The notes beneath the pieces were generated by a model, which saw nothing but the letters and a program-made list of their open reading frames with translations, made no database searches and was not told where the DNA came from. A stretch of 47,576 nucleotides of DNA from positions 1 to 47,576 of the forward strand of contig UQXW01000009.1 of the NCBI GenBank assembly GCA_900545215.1. The letters are read 5' to 3'. Below are positions 1-8,114 of this stretch, in pieces. This DNA comes from an uncultured Bacteroidota bacterium (GTDB lineage: Bacteria > Bacteroidota > Bacteroidia > Bacteroidales > P3). The position numbers and the translations under genes are program-made. Positions within the stretch are counted from its first letter, which is position 1. Each line of letters opens with the position of its first letter.

Positions 1-425
1 TTTCTTCGCTTTCTAACCTGAACATGAGGTCGATAAGCCTGCGAAAACCTCATCGGAAAACAAAAAGAGCGGTGCGGAAGAAATTTTCCTCGGAGGGGAA
101 GATACAAAAGACCACCTCTTTTGGAGTGTAAGCACCGAGGAAAAAATTTTTATATGAGGATTCAACCTGTTTTTACCCAAGGAGAACATTCGTAACACCG
201 TTCTTGCGACGATTTCATCGCCGACCCTCTCTATGCAATGTCTGCGTATCGGTTCTTCCCCGAGAACCGAATTATTTCAGAGAACCGCGTGTTCGACAGC
301 CGGTCGGCATTCTGCCTATTTCATCGAACTCACATTGGAATAGGACTTCGGACAAGGTGTTTATGACTTTTTGTGGTAGCGATAAATCCGTATGCATAGA
401 AATAAACCGTAGCAATGTCCGGTTC
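1..425. other. Left-edge non-coding stretch
   Basis: I see no credible gene here. Short open frames in this stretch have no recognisable protein character, and no tRNA-like arm is present. It lies downstream of truB on the minus strand. It contains several short inverted repeats: a 7-bp hairpin at 250-256/263-269 (cggttct/agaaccg), a 7-bp pair ATGAGGT/ACCTCAT near 25-54, and CCTCGG/CCGAGG pairing across about 91-160. None has a clear U tract, so I do not call a terminator. Confidence 0.5.
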
Positions 426-1142
426 CTATTTACCGACAGCAGTCGCTGTATCGGGCTTTATGGGATATTGTGCCTGTATTTGTTCGGGCGTTTGTGCGTC
501 TTCCAACCTCATTTCGCCTATCCTTATGCGACAAAGGGCTGTGAGGTATGCTCCGCTTTGCAATCTCCGACCGAAGTCCCTTGCTATGGAACGTATATAT
601 GTGCCTTTGGAACAACGTATGCGGAAATCGACTTCCGGCATTCTTATGTCGGTGATTTCAAATTCGTGTATCGTTATGCGACGTTCCCGCATTTCGACTT
701 CTTTGCCCTCTCTTGCTTTGGCGTATGCCCGTACTCCGTTTATTTTCACGGCGGAAAAGACGGGTGGTATTTGTGATTGCTCGCCGAGAAAGGTGTTTGC
801 GGTTTGTCTTATGGCTTCTTCGGTGATGTGTTCGGTCGGAAAGGTGCAATCGACAGGTTTTTCCTTATCGAAACTCGGTGTCGTAGCTCCGAGGAAGATT
901 GTTCCGGTATATTCCTTCTCTCCTGCCTGATATTCTTCTATGCGTTTGGTATATTTGCCTACGCAGAGTATCAACAAGCCTGTCGCCAAAGGGTCAAGCG
1001 TACCGGCGTGTCCGATTTTTATTTTCTTTACTCCGAAATGTCTTTTTAGTACATACTGTACCTTTTTGGTCGCTTGAAACGATGTCCAAGTATATGGCTT
1101 ATCGAGCAGTATGTATCCGCCTTGTTCGAGGTTCAATTCCAT
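426..1142 (-). CDS. truB: tRNA pseudouridine(55) synthase TruB
   Basis: The 238-residue product should isomerise U55 to pseudouridine in the T arm of tRNAs in the cytoplasm. The family motif GHAGTLDPLATG is at residues 44-55, with the catalytic Asp at D50. The KGTYIRS motif near residue 180 is also typical of TruB. The length is at the short end for the family, consistent with a minimal C-terminal region. The ATG overlaps the uppP stop codon by one base (TAATG), which suggests translational coupling at the end of the ftsX-DUF3098-uppP-truB operon. Assignment is by motif and context. Confidence 0.96.
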   Translation of the reverse strand: MELNLEQGGYILLDKPYTWTSFQATKKVQYVLKRHFGVKKIKIGHAGTLDPLATGLLILCVGKYTKRIEEYQAGEKEYTGTIFLGATTPSFDKEKPVDCTFPTEHITEEAIRQTANTFLGEQSQIPPVFSAVKINGVRAYAKAREGKEVEMRERRITIHEFEITDIRMPEVDFRIRCSKGTYIRSIARDFGRRLQSGAYLTALCRIRIGEMRLEDAQTPEQIQAQYPIKPDTATAVGK

Positions 1143-1936
1143 TATGCCACTTCCAATGGTATGCCGCAGAACAACAGCACGAGTATAAGCAATCCGACAA
1201 TAATTCTGTAATATCCGAATGCCTTAAAGCCGTATTTGGTAAGGAAATTGATGAAGAACTTGATGGCAAGTATCGCAACGATGAATGCGACAAGGTTTCC
1301 CAAGAGAAGAGTCGTCAAATTATCGACAAGCATCTCCGTTCCGCCTTCTGCCATGAATGCTTTCAAAAGTTTGTATCCCGAAGCGGCTGCCATGGTAGGC
1401 ACGGCAAGGAAGAAAGAGAACTCGGCAGCTGTCTTGCGAGAGAGTTTCTGACTCATACCTCCGACGATTGTCGCCATGGAGCGGCTGACACCGGGTATCA
1501 TTGCAATACATTGAGCCAATCCTATTTTGAAACTCTTCTTATATGTTATTGTTTGGTCTTCATCGGGTTTGTTGAACCACTTATCGACAAACAACATGAA
1601 GACACCACCTATCACGAGCATGGAAGCAACCACCCAAACATTCTCAAGAAAACTGTCTATCAAATCCCCTGCCAATAATCCTATGATTGCTGCGGGTAGA
1701 AAGGCTACGAGCAACTTCCAATAGAAGCTCCATGATTGAAGAAATCGTTTCCAATATATTACGAGAACGGAAAGAATTGCTCCGAACTGAATGCATACGG
1801 TGAAAAGTTTGACGAAATCATCGCTTTTGATGCCTAAAATTCCCTGAGTGATAATCATGTGTCCCGTGGAGGAGACGGGAAGAAATTCCGTAAGACCTTC
1901 CACTATCGAAATGATGATTGCTTGCAGTGTATCCAT
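1142..1936 (-). CDS. uppP: Undecaprenyl-diphosphatase UppP (BacA)
   Basis: This 264-residue integral membrane protein should dephosphorylate undecaprenyl pyrophosphate to recycle the lipid carrier for peptidoglycan and other surface polymers; the family also gives bacitracin resistance. The N-terminal motif EGLTEFLPVSSTGH (residues 13-26) and the second motif PGVSRS (about 148-153) carry the catalytic Glu and Arg/Ser residues of the BacA family. Multiple hydrophobic segments follow. It starts 3 bases after the DUF3098 stop and overlaps truB by one base. This order is common in Bacteroidota. Confidence 0.96.
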   Translation of the reverse strand: MDTLQAIIISIVEGLTEFLPVSSTGHMIITQGILGIKSDDFVKLFTVCIQFGAILSVLVIYWKRFLQSWSFYWKLLVAFLPAAIIGLLAGDLIDSFLENVWVVASMLVIGGVFMLFVDKWFNKPDEDQTITYKKSFKIGLAQCIAMIPGVSRSMATIVGGMSQKLSRKTAAEFSFFLAVPTMAAASGYKLLKAFMAEGGTEMLVDNLTTLLLGNLVAFIVAILAIKFFINFLTKYGFKAFGYYRIIVGLLILVLLFCGIPLEVA

Positions 1937-1939
1937 TTA

Positions 1940-2191
1940 TTATTTTGCTTTTTTCATGATTGCATATACTTCTATGACCAATCCTCCCACTATGAAGATT
2001 GGAGACCACAGCATTCTGCGACTGTTGAACAATGCTTCGCTGAATCGGTCGGGGTCGTTGCTGCCTCCTCCGCTCAGGAGTATGTATCCTATTGCCAAAA
2101 CAACCAATCCGACTATCATTATGATGTAATTCTCTTTGCCGAATACGAAATCTCTCTTTTCTGTTTCCTTATTGTCGTTCGTTTTCTTCAT
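1940..2191 (-). CDS. DUF3098 family small membrane protein
   Basis: This is an 83-residue protein with a charged N-terminal segment (KKTNDNKETEKRDFVFGKENY) and two hydrophobic segments (about residues 23-42 and 62-78). It matches the DUF3098 family of Bacteroidota, whose function is unknown. A GTG lies immediately upstream at 2194; I prefer the ATG at 2191. It is located 13 bases after ftsX and 3 bases before uppP, so it probably belongs to the same cell-envelope/division transcript. No catalytic motif is visible. The family call is from memory of the family, not a search. Confidence 0.85.
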   Translation of the reverse strand: MKKTNDNKETEKRDFVFGKENYIIMIVGLVVLAIGYILLSGGGSNDPDRFSEALFNSRRMLWSPIFIVGGLVIEVYAIMKKAK

Positions 2192-2204
2192 CACGATTAT
2201 ATCT

Positions 2205-3083
2205 TTATCTGTATAATTTACTGCTTTTCAAGTTCATGCTTTTCTTTACGGCGATAAGGGTAAAGGTAAACGAAAGTAAAACACCCAATATCACTATTAC
2301 AATGCCCACAAGGATATAAACCTTGATATGCTCCGCCAATACCAAACCTTTTATGCTCGAATAAAGCCAATAAAGCACTCCTGCCAACAAACAATCCGCA
2401 ACAAAGGCTCCGACAAGTCCCAAGATTACGCCTCGCACAACAAAAGGACGACGAATGAAACCGGATTTTGCTCCGACCAATTCCATGGAACGTATTTGCA
2501 AACGTTTGCTGTTTATGGTAAGTCCTATCGTGTGGTTTATCAATGTTACTGCAATGAATAACAAACAAAGGAAGAGTACGAAGATGAAGGCACTCACGTT
2601 ATATATGACATCGTTTATATCCATCACAAGGTCGTGGCGGTAATCCACCACATCGACGATGTCCTTTGCTTCGACGGCGAGAATGAATTGTTTTATTTCC
2701 GAAATTTTCAATGCTTGTGCTTTGAGATAGACTTCTATCGATGCCTGATAAGGATTGACCGAATCCAAGACTGCAAGGTGGTCATCGCCCATTACCTTAT
2801 TCATCATTCTTGCCGCCTGTTCGGAAGATATGTACTGGGTTGACTTTACTCTGCTGTTTTTCTTTATTTCATTCTCCAACTCCAAGGCTTGTTGCTCCGT
2901 GGCATCGAGGTTAAGGTAAACGGTAAAGGAGACTTGTTCTTTTATTTGCTTGCTTGTGGTATATGTATGATAGATGAAGAGCATTATAAAGCCCAACAAA
3001 AACATCACAAGCGAAATACTCAAAACCGTAGAGAAGTTAGCACTCCACAGAGTGAATGATTTATTTTTATTTCTCGCAGTCAT
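2205..3083 (-). CDS. ftsX: Cell division protein FtsX
   Basis: The 292-residue product is an FtsX-type ABC-transporter-like permease, which with the ATPase FtsE activates cell-wall hydrolysis at the septum. It shows the FtsX layout: one N-terminal membrane segment (about 20-42), a periplasmic domain (about 45-165), and three C-terminal membrane segments with a SMELVGA motif between the second and third. An upstream TTG at 3092 is in frame, but the ATG at 3083 lies just downstream of a strong promoter (-7 box 3101-3108) and is preferred. ftsE is not adjacent. It is the first gene of the operon ending with truB. Confidence 0.93.
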   Translation of the reverse strand: MTARNKNKSFTLWSANFSTVLSISLVMFLLGFIMLFIYHTYTTSKQIKEQVSFTVYLNLDATEQQALELENEIKKNSRVKSTQYISSEQAARMMNKVMGDDHLAVLDSVNPYQASIEVYLKAQALKISEIKQFILAVEAKDIVDVVDYRHDLVMDINDVIYNVSAFIFVLFLCLLFIAVTLINHTIGLTINSKRLQIRSMELVGAKSGFIRRPFVVRGVILGLVGAFVADCLLAGVLYWLYSSIKGLVLAEHIKVYILVGIVIVILGVLLSFTFTLIAVKKSMNLKSSKLYR

Positions 3084-3100
3084 ATCGGTCAAATGTGGGG

Positions 3101-3131
3101 CAAAGGTACGAAAAAAGCCTTTTCCGACAAA
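3101..3131 (-). promoter_or_regulatory. ftsX operon promoter
   Basis: On the minus strand, TACCTTTG (3101-3108) is the -7 box and TTTG (3128-3131) the -33 box, with a 19-base spacer, a full match to the Bacteroidota consensus. Predicted transcription starts about 10 bases before the ftsX ATG. It faces away from the lysC promoter a few bases further right. Confidence 0.8.
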
Positions 3132-3138
3132 ATAAAAC

Positions 3139-3167
3139 TTGAAGCCGGATATTTTTTTGTAGATTTG
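3139..3167 (+). promoter_or_regulatory. lysC promoter
   Basis: TTG at 3139-3141, an 18-base spacer, then TAGATTTG at 3160-3167. It lies downstream of the ATG at 3093 and so decides the lysC start in favour of the ATG at 3186. The ftsX and lysC promoters are divergent with -33 boxes only 7 bases apart, so they may compete or be co-regulated. Confidence 0.75.
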
Positions 3168-3185
3168 CCACCAAAATACGGGTAT

Positions 3186-4496
3186 ATGAACTGTATATAT
3201 GTGGAGAAATTCGGAGGGGCTTCCGTAAACAGTGCTGCGGCTGTAAGGAATGTGGTTTCAATCCTTCAAGGTGAAGAGAAGAGACGCATAGTCGTTGTAT
3301 CGGCAATGGGTAAGACGACAAATTCTTTGGAAAAAATCGTCAACCTTTGGCACTCGGAAAAGGCGGTAAACAACGCAGAATTCGACAAATTGCTGCATTA
3401 TCATCTCGATATTGCGGAAGAACTCTTCACGAACGAAGAAGAGAAAATTTCATGCAAGAATTTGATAAAACGTCTGATAACCGAAAGTCGCGAAAAAATT
3501 CTCACGCTGAACCCCAACGATTATGACTTCCTTTATGACGGCATGGTCTCTTACGGGGAACGCATTTCGACAAGCATTATTTCGGCTTACATGACCTCTA
3601 TAGGTTTTTCCCATGAACACGTTTTTGCTCAGGATTTCATAAAAACGGACAATAACTTCCGCAATGCCGACATTCGATGGACGCAAACAGAGGAAACAAT
3701 TTCACGAAATCTGCTTCCGCTCCTTTCGAATCGGTCAACCGTTCTGACTCAAGGCTTCATCGGCTCAACCAAAGAAGGATACACGACCACCCTCGGCAGG
3801 GAAGGTTCCGACTTTTCGGCTGCTATATTCGCTTATTGCACGAATGCCGAAAGCATGACTATATGGAAAGATGTATCAGGACTTATGAATGCCGACCCGA
3901 AACGCATGAAGGATACGCGGAAACTTGAATGCGTTCCATACAAAGAGGCAATGGAACTTGCTTATTACGGAGCCTCGATTATACACCCGAAGACCGTAAA
4001 ACCCTTGGAGAACAAAAGTATTCCTCTTTACGTGAAAAGTTTCAATGCTCCGCAACAACAAGGCAGCGTAATAACGGATTGCGAAAACCCCGTTCCCACC
4101 GTGCCTAATTACATCTTCAAAGACAACCAAACACTCCTATCCATATTTCCGAAAGATTTCTCTTTCATTGCAGAAGATAAGGTTTCGGCAATATTCGACA
4201 TTCTTTCATCTTTCGGAATCAAGGTGAACATGATGCAAAACTCGGCTTTGAGTTTTTCCGTTTGCTTCGACAAAAACGACAATCTGCTACAAGAACTTAT
4301 CGAAGCACTACAACAAAGTTACAATGTAAGGTATAACAACTCCTTGGAGCTGATAACAATCCGTCATTACGAAGCCAACTCTCTGGCAAAAGCCATAGAC
4401 ATCGGTCTTTACAATGTTCTGATTGAGCAAAAGAGCCGTGTAACCCAACAATACCTAATCGAAAGAAAAGCCGACACCCGTAAGGAAATGCCTTAG
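3186..4496 (+). CDS. lysC: Aspartate kinase (monofunctional, LysC type)
   Basis: The product (436 residues from the chosen start) should phosphorylate L-aspartate, the first step to lysine, threonine and methionine. The N-terminal kinase motif reads VEKFGGASV, where the family usually has KFGGTSV. Further kinase motifs are GREGSDFSAAI and GLMNADPKRM, followed by YYGASIIHPKT. The last ~120 residues look like ACT regulatory domains. The longer reading from 3093 adds 31 residues that overlap the promoter and lack family character. The 3' end overlaps the convergent NUDIX gene by 42 bases. No homoserine dehydrogenase domain is fused. Confidence 0.93.
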   Translation: MNCIYVEKFGGASVNSAAAVRNVVSILQGEEKRRIVVVSAMGKTTNSLEKIVNLWHSEKAVNNAEFDKLLHYHLDIAEELFTNEEEKISCKNLIKRLITESREKILTLNPNDYDFLYDGMVSYGERISTSIISAYMTSIGFSHEHVFAQDFIKTDNNFRNADIRWTQTEETISRNLLPLLSNRSTVLTQGFIGSTKEGYTTTLGREGSDFSAAIFAYCTNAESMTIWKDVSGLMNADPKRMKDTRKLECVPYKEAMELAYYGASIIHPKTVKPLENKSIPLYVKSFNAPQQQGSVITDCENPVPTVPNYIFKDNQTLLSIFPKDFSFIAEDKVSAIFDILSSFGIKVNMMQNSALSFSVCFDKNDNLLQELIEALQQSYNVRYNNSLELITIRHYEANSLAKAIDIGLYNVLIEQKSRVTQQYLIERKADTRKEMP

Positions 4497-5087
4497 GGAC
4501 GGATAAATCATGCGACCGAGGCTTTCGACCCTTTCTTTCGTAAGCCACTCCACACGTTCTATCCCCTCTTCTTTTTGAGGTACAAGAAGTTCGTTCGATT
4601 TCGCACGCATGTCATACCAATGCGTTTCTTTGATTTCCCGCCTGCCGTTCATACTATATACATGGTAGGTAATGCCGAGTTTTTCTCCCGATTTCGGATT
4701 TTTAAGTCCCGTTTCCTCCTCCACTTCTCTTACTGCGGTATAGTCCAACTCCTCCCCATCTTCCCAATGTCCCTTCGGCAAATCCCAATGTCCGGAACGA
4801 TAAATAAAGAGATACTCACCTCTCTCGTTTCGTACCAGACCGCCTGCCGCCTGTACAAAAACAAGCCCCTCGATAGCCTTGGCGAACACCTCTTTCACGG
4901 TCAAACTTTTAACAATAATTGTGATATTCTCACGACATTTCTCTTTGAAAAATCTCGCGAAATCAATCGAATCGACGTTCTTTTCGTCGCACTCCATCAC
5001 CCTCTCATTTTCCGAAACAAATCGGGCAAAAGAGGCATTTACTATACAAACCCTATTGTGTTTGTTGAAAATATCGTACCTTTGCAT
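4455..5087 (-). CDS. NUDIX hydrolase with N-terminal extension
   Basis: The 210-residue product should hydrolyse a nucleoside-diphosphate-linked or related substrate; the exact substrate cannot be told. The NUDIX box is complete: G-x5-E-x7-REVEEETGL, starting at GHWEDGEELDYTAVREVEE. About 80 residues before the NUDIX domain form an extra N-terminal domain (YDIFNKHNRVCIV...) seen in Bacteroidota relatives. I chose the ATG at 5087; a longer frame to 5177 runs antisense into pyrE. The last 42 bases overlap lysC tail to tail. The start is two bases from the pyrE ATG on the other strand, so the two genes diverge from almost the same point. Confidence 0.85.
   Translation of the reverse strand: MQRYDIFNKHNRVCIVNASFARFVSENERVMECDEKNVDSIDFARFFKEKCRENITIIVKSLTVKEVFAKAIEGLVFVQAAGGLVRNERGEYLFIYRSGHWDLPKGHWEDGEELDYTAVREVEEETGLKNPKSGEKLGITYHVYSMNGRREIKETHWYDMRAKSNELLVPQKEEGIERVEWLTKERVESLGRMIYPSLRHFLTGVGFSFD
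5056..5084 (+). promoter_or_regulatory. pyrE promoter, possibly leaderless
   Basis: TTG (5056-5058), an 18-base spacer and TACCTTTG (5077-5084). The pyrE ATG at 5089 is only 4 bases after the -7 box, so transcription would start at or beside the start codon. The promoter lies inside the first codons of the divergent NUDIX gene. Confidence 0.7.
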
Positions 5088-5088
5088 C

Positions 5089-5745
5089 ATGATTTTGAAT
5101 AAAGAAACAGCCGAACAAGCAGCTCGATTTCTATTGCAAATTAAAGCAATAAAATTGAATAATGAAAGCCCTTTCACTTGGGCTTCGGGAAGAAAGTCCC
5201 CTATTTACTGCGATAACAGGGTTACTTTGTCATATCCCGACATCAGAACTTTCATTCGCCAACAGTTTGTTGCAATCGTCAACGAGCAATTTGCCGATGT
5301 CGATGTGATTGCAGGCGTTGCAACAGGCGGAATTGCACAAGGCGTATTGGTCGCACAAAACCTTGGAAAGCCTTTTGTATATGTAAGACCGGAAGAAAAG
5401 AAACACGGTTTGGGTAACAAGGTAGAGGGAGATTTGAAAAGCGGACAGTCCGTCGTGGTCATAGAAGACCTTATTTCCACAGGTAAAAGCAGTCTGCAAG
5501 TAGTGAAAACACTTCGTGAAGCAGGATGTTCCGTAAAGGGCATGGCAGCCATCTTTACCTATAATCTGGAAGTGGCAAAACAAGCCTTCATAGAAAGCGA
5601 TGTAAGTTTGAACACAATAACGGATTATCACACGCTCATCGACATAGCGGCGAAAGAAAACTTCATCAAACAAGAAGACCTTGTGTCGCTGACCGAATGG
5701 AGAAAAAATCCGGAATTGTGGTCGGAACAGAGAATGAACAAGTAA
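5089..5745 (+). CDS. pyrE: Orotate phosphoribosyltransferase
   Basis: The 218-residue enzyme should join orotate and PRPP to make orotidine 5'-phosphate in pyrimidine synthesis. The PRPP-binding motif VVVIEDLISTGKSS is present, as are FTWASGRKSPIYCDNR near the N terminus and VYVRPEEKKHGLGN in the catalytic loop region. I chose the ATG at 5089 because family similarity begins there (NKETAEQAARFLLQIKAIKL) and the promoter sits just before it; the open frame continues upstream without family character. It is followed by a hairpin and then by the START-like gene. Confidence 0.95.
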   Translation: MILNKETAEQAARFLLQIKAIKLNNESPFTWASGRKSPIYCDNRVTLSYPDIRTFIRQQFVAIVNEQFADVDVIAGVATGGIAQGVLVAQNLGKPFVYVRPEEKKHGLGNKVEGDLKSGQSVVVIEDLISTGKSSLQVVKTLREAGCSVKGMAAIFTYNLEVAKQAFIESDVSLNTITDYHTLIDIAAKENFIKQEDLVSLTEWRKNPELWSEQRMNK

Positions 5746-5766
5746 TGTTTTTTGGTTTTATTAAAC

Positions 5767-5806
5767 AGGGCGTGATGCGACGAGCATTTCAACGCCCTTT
5801 ATTTTT
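5767..5806 (+). terminator. Terminator-like hairpin after pyrE
   Basis: Seven-bp stem AGGGCGT (5767-5773) with ACGCCCT (5792-5798), extended inside by TGATGC/GCAT pairs, followed by TTTATTTTT. The U tract also contains TATTTTTG (5800-5807), which fits a -7 box for the next gene, but no -33 is seen. Confidence 0.55.
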
Positions 5807-5814
5807 GGCATCGA

Positions 5815-6237
5815 ATGGTAAAAACAGAGAGTAAGAAAACGGAAATAGGAAGAAATGTGGAGTTCGTGTTCGATCATGTGAGCAACTTCTCCAATTTCTC
5901 ACTTATGGCAAACGACAAAATAGAAAATTTCAAAGCAACAGAAGACAGATGTAGTTTCACAATAAAGGGAATGGGCGATTTCGGTTTGAAAATAATAGGT
6001 CGCATTCCATACGAAAAGATAACAGTGGCAAGCGACCCCGAGGTGCAATCCTCCATGCCCTTGAATTTTATCTTGAACCTGAATTTCGAGAAAACGGAAG
6101 CCTACAAATGCAACGTTACTGCCGTAATCGAACTCGATGTACCGCAAATAATGGCAATGATGATAAAGAAACAGCTCGAAAAAGCTGCAGACACATTGGT
6201 TGAAACATTGAAACAAAGAATGGAAATGATGATGTAA
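5815..6237 (+). CDS. START-like/SRPBCC family protein
   Basis: The 140-residue protein looks like a small SRPBCC (START-like) ligand-binding fold: an N-terminal strand, helices with FVFDHVSNFSNFS, alternating strands, and a long C-terminal helix ending KQLEKAADTLVETLKQRMEMMM. Close relatives sit near pyrE in other Bacteroidales as hypothetical proteins. No catalytic residue can be pointed to. It lies 69 bases after pyrE behind a possible terminator, so it is either read through or has its own weak promoter. The function is unknown. Confidence 0.75.
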   Translation: MVKTESKKTEIGRNVEFVFDHVSNFSNFSLMANDKIENFKATEDRCSFTIKGMGDFGLKIIGRIPYEKITVASDPEVQSSMPLNFILNLNFEKTEAYKCNVTAVIELDVPQIMAMMIKKQLEKAADTLVETLKQRMEMMM

Positions 6238-6264
6238 TCGTCAGTTCTTCCTTTTAAGCACAAC

Positions 6265-6300
6265 AAAACGCCGAAAGAGAAAGTTCTTTCGGCGTTTTAT
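6265..6300 (+). terminator. Terminator, 14-bp perfect stem of the ACGCCG family
   Basis: AAAACGCCGAAAGA (6265-6278) pairs perfectly with TCTTTCGGCGTTTT (6285-6298) around a 6-base loop and ends in TTTTATTTTT. It should end the pyrE-START-like transcript. The right arm is the shared motif of the dispersed hairpin family seen elsewhere in the window. Confidence 0.85.
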
Positions 6301-6548
6301 TTTTGCGAAATGGCGTTTCGTTCAGAGAATGTCGAAATCGTGTTTCATCGGATTGTTAATCATGGGCAGCAAACAGAGCGAATATGTGTGCGAAAACTTT
6401 TATTGCGTCTTTCCCTAAAAATCATTTTGTAATTAGCTGACTTTTTCGTATTTTTGCAGTTTGATTTCGGCTTCGTCCGTCTTGTGGCAATGACGGTGTA
6501 AAGGGTCGAAGATTGCTTATATTGGGAAATAAGTACACTGAAAGAGAT
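6301..6548 (+). promoter_or_regulatory. kamDE promoter and folded 5' leader
   Basis: A strong promoter is present: TTTTG at 6425-6429, a 19-base spacer, and TATTTTTG at 6449-6456. This leaves a leader of about 85 bases before kamD. The leader can fold into two nested stems: CTTCG/CGAAG (6471-6475/6507-6511) and CCGTC-TTG/CAA-T-GACGG (6477-6484/6488-6496). It is far too short for an adenosylcobalamin riboswitch and has no B12 box, although the enzyme uses that cofactor. The stretch 6301-6424 holds another partial ACGCCG-type motif (TGGCGTTTCG) and no gene. Confidence 0.6.
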
Positions 6549-8114
6549 ATGGAAAAAAGCAAAATAGGCTTGGATTTTACGAAAGTGGCTTACGCAAAGA
6601 AACTTGCGAAGACCATTTCCGATCAGGTGCAGGACTTTGTAGATGGTTACTCGACTGTTGCCTGCGAGAGAACGTTATGCCGGTTGATGGGCATAGACGG
6701 AATTGATGAGAGCGGCGTTCCAATGCCGAACGTATTGGTCGATTATTTGAAAGATAAGGGTATGCTTGCCAACGGTGTGTTGCCTGTATTGGGAAACGCA
6801 GTTATGCAGACGGGAAAAACCCCGAACGAGATTGCTGAGGCGGTTTCCAAAGGCACTTTGGATATAAGCACTCTTCCGCAGGGCGATGCAGAGAAAGCGA
6901 AAGCGGCTTTGCAACCGTTCATCGATCAATCGATGCAAAGAATTTCTGCAAACAGAAAACGTAGGGAGAATTATATTGCAACCATAGGCGAGGGTAGAAA
7001 GCCCTACCTATATATTATTGTTGCAACAGGAAACATCTATGAGGACGTTGTACAGGCACAAGCAGGTGCAAGGCAGGGTGCGGACATCATTGCCGTTATC
7101 AGAACGACGGGACAGTCGCTTTTGGACTACGTTCCTTATGGTGCAACAACCGAAGGTTTCGGCGGAACATTTGCAACGCAGGAGAACTTCCGCATAATGC
7201 GTAAAGCATTGGACGAAGTTGGCGAAGAGGTCGGTCGTTACATCAGATTATGTAACTATTGTTCCGGTTTGTGTATGCCGGAAATAGCCGTGATGGGTGC
7301 ATTGGAGGGCTTGGACGTAATGTTGAACGATGCCTTGTACGGAATTTTGTTCAGGGACATCAATATGCAAAGGACGCTTGTCGATCAGTACTTTTCAAGA
7401 GTGATAAACGGCTTTGCTGGTGTCATAATCAACACGGGAGAGGACAATTACCTTACAACGGCGGATGCTTTTGAGGAAGCACACACCGTTTTGGCTTCCG
7501 ATCTGATAAACGAACAACTTGCCTTTGCGGCAGGATTGCCGGAGGAACAAATGGGATTGGGACATGCCTTCGAGATGACGCCGGATTTGGAAAACGGTTT
7601 CCTTTATGAGTTGGCTCAGGCTCAGATGATAAGAGAGATTTTCCCTAAAGCTCCTTTGAAATACATGCCTCCGACAAAGTTTATGACCGGAAACATTTTC
7701 CGAGGACATATTCAGGACGCTTTGTTCAATGAAATATCGATATGGACAGGTCAGGGATTGCAACTGTTGGGTATGATGACTGAGGCAATTCACACTCCGT
7801 TCATGTCAGACCGTTATTTGTCGATAGAGAACGCACAATATATTTTCCGAAACATGCGAAATCTTGGAGATGATGTGGAGTTCAAGAAAGACGGAATCAT
7901 GCAAACCAGAGCGAGAAAGGTATTGGACGATGCCATCGCTTTGTTGGAAAGAATGACGAAAGAGGGTCTTTTCTCTGCATTGGAGAAAGGTATATTTGCG
8001 GACATAAAACGTCCGCGTAACGGCGGAAAAGGATTGGCTGGAGTGTTTGAAAAAGGCGAGCATTACTACAATCCGTTTATTGATTTAATGAAAGGAAAAG
8101 GAGGACAACAATAA
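6549..8114 (+). CDS. kamD: Lysine 5,6-aminomutase, alpha subunit
   Basis: The 521-residue product matches the large subunit of lysine 5,6-aminomutase, which moves the terminal amino group of D-lysine or L-beta-lysine using PLP and adenosylcobalamin in lysine fermentation. Recognisable blocks include the N-terminal LDFTKVAYAKKLAKTI, ACERTLCRLMGIDG, and VVQAQAGARQGADIIAVIRTTGQSLLDYVPYG. The length matches the family. An upstream in-frame start at 6513 was rejected in favour of the ATG at 6549, which has AAAGAGAT just ahead. Its stop overlaps the kamE ATG by one base, as expected for two subunits made together. Other lysine-pathway genes are absent here. Confidence 0.95.
   Translation: MEKSKIGLDFTKVAYAKKLAKTISDQVQDFVDGYSTVACERTLCRLMGIDGIDESGVPMPNVLVDYLKDKGMLANGVLPVLGNAVMQTGKTPNEIAEAVSKGTLDISTLPQGDAEKAKAALQPFIDQSMQRISANRKRRENYIATIGEGRKPYLYIIVATGNIYEDVVQAQAGARQGADIIAVIRTTGQSLLDYVPYGATTEGFGGTFATQENFRIMRKALDEVGEEVGRYIRLCNYCSGLCMPEIAVMGALEGLDVMLNDALYGILFRDINMQRTLVDQYFSRVINGFAGVIINTGEDNYLTTADAFEEAHTVLASDLINEQLAFAAGLPEEQMGLGHAFEMTPDLENGFLYELAQAQMIREIFPKAPLKYMPPTKFMTGNIFRGHIQDALFNEISIWTGQGLQLLGMMTEAIHTPFMSDRYLSIENAQYIFRNMRNLGDDVEFKKDGIMQTRARKVLDDAIALLERMTKEGLFSALEKGIFADIKRPRNGGKGLAGVFEKGEHYYNPFIDLMKGKGGQQ

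Noticed and set aside
250..269. tRNA T-arm-like hairpin near the left edge
   Set aside because: The stem and loop do not have the T-loop consensus and no acceptor or anticodon arms surround it.
899..1678. 259-codon plus-strand frame across uppP and truB
   Set aside because: No protein character; it is a shadow of two recognised genes.
6457..6548. Adenosylcobalamin riboswitch upstream of kamD
   Set aside because: The leader is only about 85 bases and has no B12 box; known cobalamin riboswitches are about 200 bases.
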